Below, in pieces: positions 63,406 through 64,000 of a stretch of 64,000 nucleotides of DNA. The position numbers and the translations under genes are program-made. Below the pieces are notes generated by a model. The model was not told the origin of the DNA and ran no database searches. It saw only the letters and a program-made list of their open reading frames with translations. Position 1 is the first letter of the stretch; every line of letters begins with the position of its first letter. The DNA is from Luteimonas sp. 9C (GTDB taxonomy: Bacteria > Pseudomonadota > Gammaproteobacteria > Xanthomonadales > Xanthomonadaceae): the NCBI RefSeq assembly GCF_902506295.1, contig NZ_LR733313.1, forward strand, positions 1-64,000. The letters run 5' to 3'.

Positions 63406-63556
63406 CCCTCCCCCGCGCGCGGGGGAGGGTTGGGTGGGGGCGAACCGTCAGGTCTAGAGCGCCCAAATTGGGGCGCTGTGTTTACCAAGACCTCAGCGGC
63501 GCGAGTGGACTGACCGTTTGCCCCCATCCCAGCCTTCCCCCGCTCGCGGGGGAAGG
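63406..63556. repeat. Back-to-back pair of REP-like palindromes (BIME-like)
   Basis: Copy 1 is a 24-bp perfect palindrome (half-site CCCTCCCCCGCG, 63406-63429) followed by TTGGGTGGGGGCGAACCGTC. Copy 2, inverted, is an 11-bp stem with loop TC (half-site CCTTCCCCCGC, 63533-63556), with TTTGCCCCCATCCCAG before it. Between them lies a third stem (AGCGCCC and GGGCGCT). The pair resembles mobile extragenic palindromes of Xanthomonadaceae. Confidence 0.75.
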
Positions 63557-63574
63557 AGCAAATCGCAGCGCTCT

Positions 63575-63904
63575 TCAGCCGTCCGCGTGCTTTTTCTGCG
63601 CCGCCTCGAACGCCGCCAGCTGCTCCGGCGTCGCATCCTTCTGGTGCTGCGCCTTCCAATCCGCAAACGGCATCCCGTACACCGCCTGGCGCGCGGTTGC
63701 CTTGTCCATCGACGCGCCCTCGGCATCGGCCGCATCGCGATACCAGTCCGCCAGACAGTTCCGGCAGAAGCCTGCGAGGATCATCAGGTCGATGTTCTGC
63801 ACGTCCGGGCGCGCTTCGTTGAGATGCGACAGCAGGCGGCGGAACGCGGCGGCTTCGACGCGGGTGCGGGCGTCGTCGGACAGGGTGGGGATGGCATCGG
63901 CCAT
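63575..63904 (-). CDS. DUF1244 family protein
   Basis: The 109-residue helical protein reads EAAAFRRLLSHLNEARPDVQNIDLMILAGFCRNCLADWYRDAADAEG and MDKATARQAVYGMPFADWKAQHQKDATPEQ, the DUF1244 signature, with a CxxC-like FCRNCL that might bind metal. The role is unknown. The ATG at 63904 (MADAIPTLS) has GGAG in front. Confidence 0.9.
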   Translation of the reverse strand: MADAIPTLSDDARTRVEAAAFRRLLSHLNEARPDVQNIDLMILAGFCRNCLADWYRDAADAEGASMDKATARQAVYGMPFADWKAQHQKDATPEQLAAFEAAQKKHADG

Positions 63905-64000
63905 GGGAAAACTCCGGGTGCGGGAAGCCCCACAGGATCGGGGCGTCGCACACCCCCTGCAAGTCAGACTGAACCTGCGTGGGCGCGCGCTCGCGCGCGA

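Noticed and set aside
1..64000. CRISPR arrays, prophage, insertion sequences, attachment sites, riboswitches
   Set aside because: No regularly spaced repeats, transposase or integrase frames, or recognisable riboswitch cores were found; the only repeats are short extragenic palindromes.
63905..64000. Start of another gene at the right edge
   Set aside because: Fewer than 100 bases with no convincing frame, Shine-Dalgarno or motif.

Overview
This is a very GC-rich, gene-dense chromosomal stretch that looks like a member of the Xanthomonadaceae/Lysobacteraceae (Lysobacter, Luteimonas or Stenotrophomonas type). The reasons are the fused glucosylglycerol-phosphate phosphatase/synthase next to a YcaD-like MFS exporter (known from Stenotrophomonas), the small DUF3247 Sm-like protein, many secreted peptidases, GTG/TTG starts and extragenic GC palindromes of the type scattered through this family. 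I see no phage, insertion sequence, integrase or CRISPR array. Genus is inferred, not proven.

Layout. 1-4 kb: an anti-sigma/ECF sigma pair (partial at the window edge) divergent from a GAF-GAF-GGDEF-EAL protein. 4-7.4 kb: M14-like carboxypeptidase, Tat-exported dienelactone hydrolase, YaeR-like VOC protein and glutathionyl-hydroquinone reductase. 7.6-18.6 kb: secreted discoidin/toroid glycosidase, glutaminase, GH16 beta-glucanase with a LacI-type operator, pirin with a divergent LysR regulator, a hexose-phosphate mutarotase carrying a lipoprotein signal, and an M13 peptidase. 18.7-32.2 kb: OsmC, AbgT transporter, DUF885 lipoprotein, nitroreductase, YgjP, small conserved proteins, an SDR, a methyltransferase, an exported amidohydrolase, an AtoE-type transporter and an MliC-like lipoprotein.

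32.5-36.2 kb holds the osmoprotectant operon: a MFS transporter that appears to start at a rare ATT codon, overlapping ggpPS, driven from an AT-rich promoter covered by a palindrome. 36.3-41.3 kb: COG3650 lipoprotein, DUF3247, Crp/Fnr regulator, two tiny proteins and a YdeP-type molybdenum oxidoreductase. 41.5-44.6 kb is the most intriguing unit: three genes coupled by 4-base overlaps that encode an N-formylglutamate-amidohydrolase-like enzyme, a DUF1704/QEGLA metallopeptidase and a glutathione-synthetase-like ATP-grasp ligase. Together they look like a peptide-processing or peptide-building pathway with no assigned product.

44.7-54.6 kb: YaeQ, an S46 dipeptidyl peptidase, RIO kinase, RluA-type pseudouridine synthase, HI0933-type flavoprotein, VOC, YbiI, AI-2E family transporter, RidA, small MscS-type protein, DUF6165 and tRNA-Ala(CGC) beside rnd. 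54.6-64 kb: RNase D, an inactive-looking SUMF1 lipoprotein, an M48 peptidase, a small exported protein of unusual composition, two acetoacetyl-CoA reductases flanking the PHA repressor phaR, gluQ, htpX, a back-to-back REP-like pair, and a DUF1244 protein.

Common threads are breakdown and uptake of peptides and glucans outside the cytoplasm, envelope quality control, and stress protection (glucosylglycerol, OsmC, PHA). Many plus-strand genes share a TAnnnT -10-like hexamer about 30 bases before the start codon, which I used to help choose starts.
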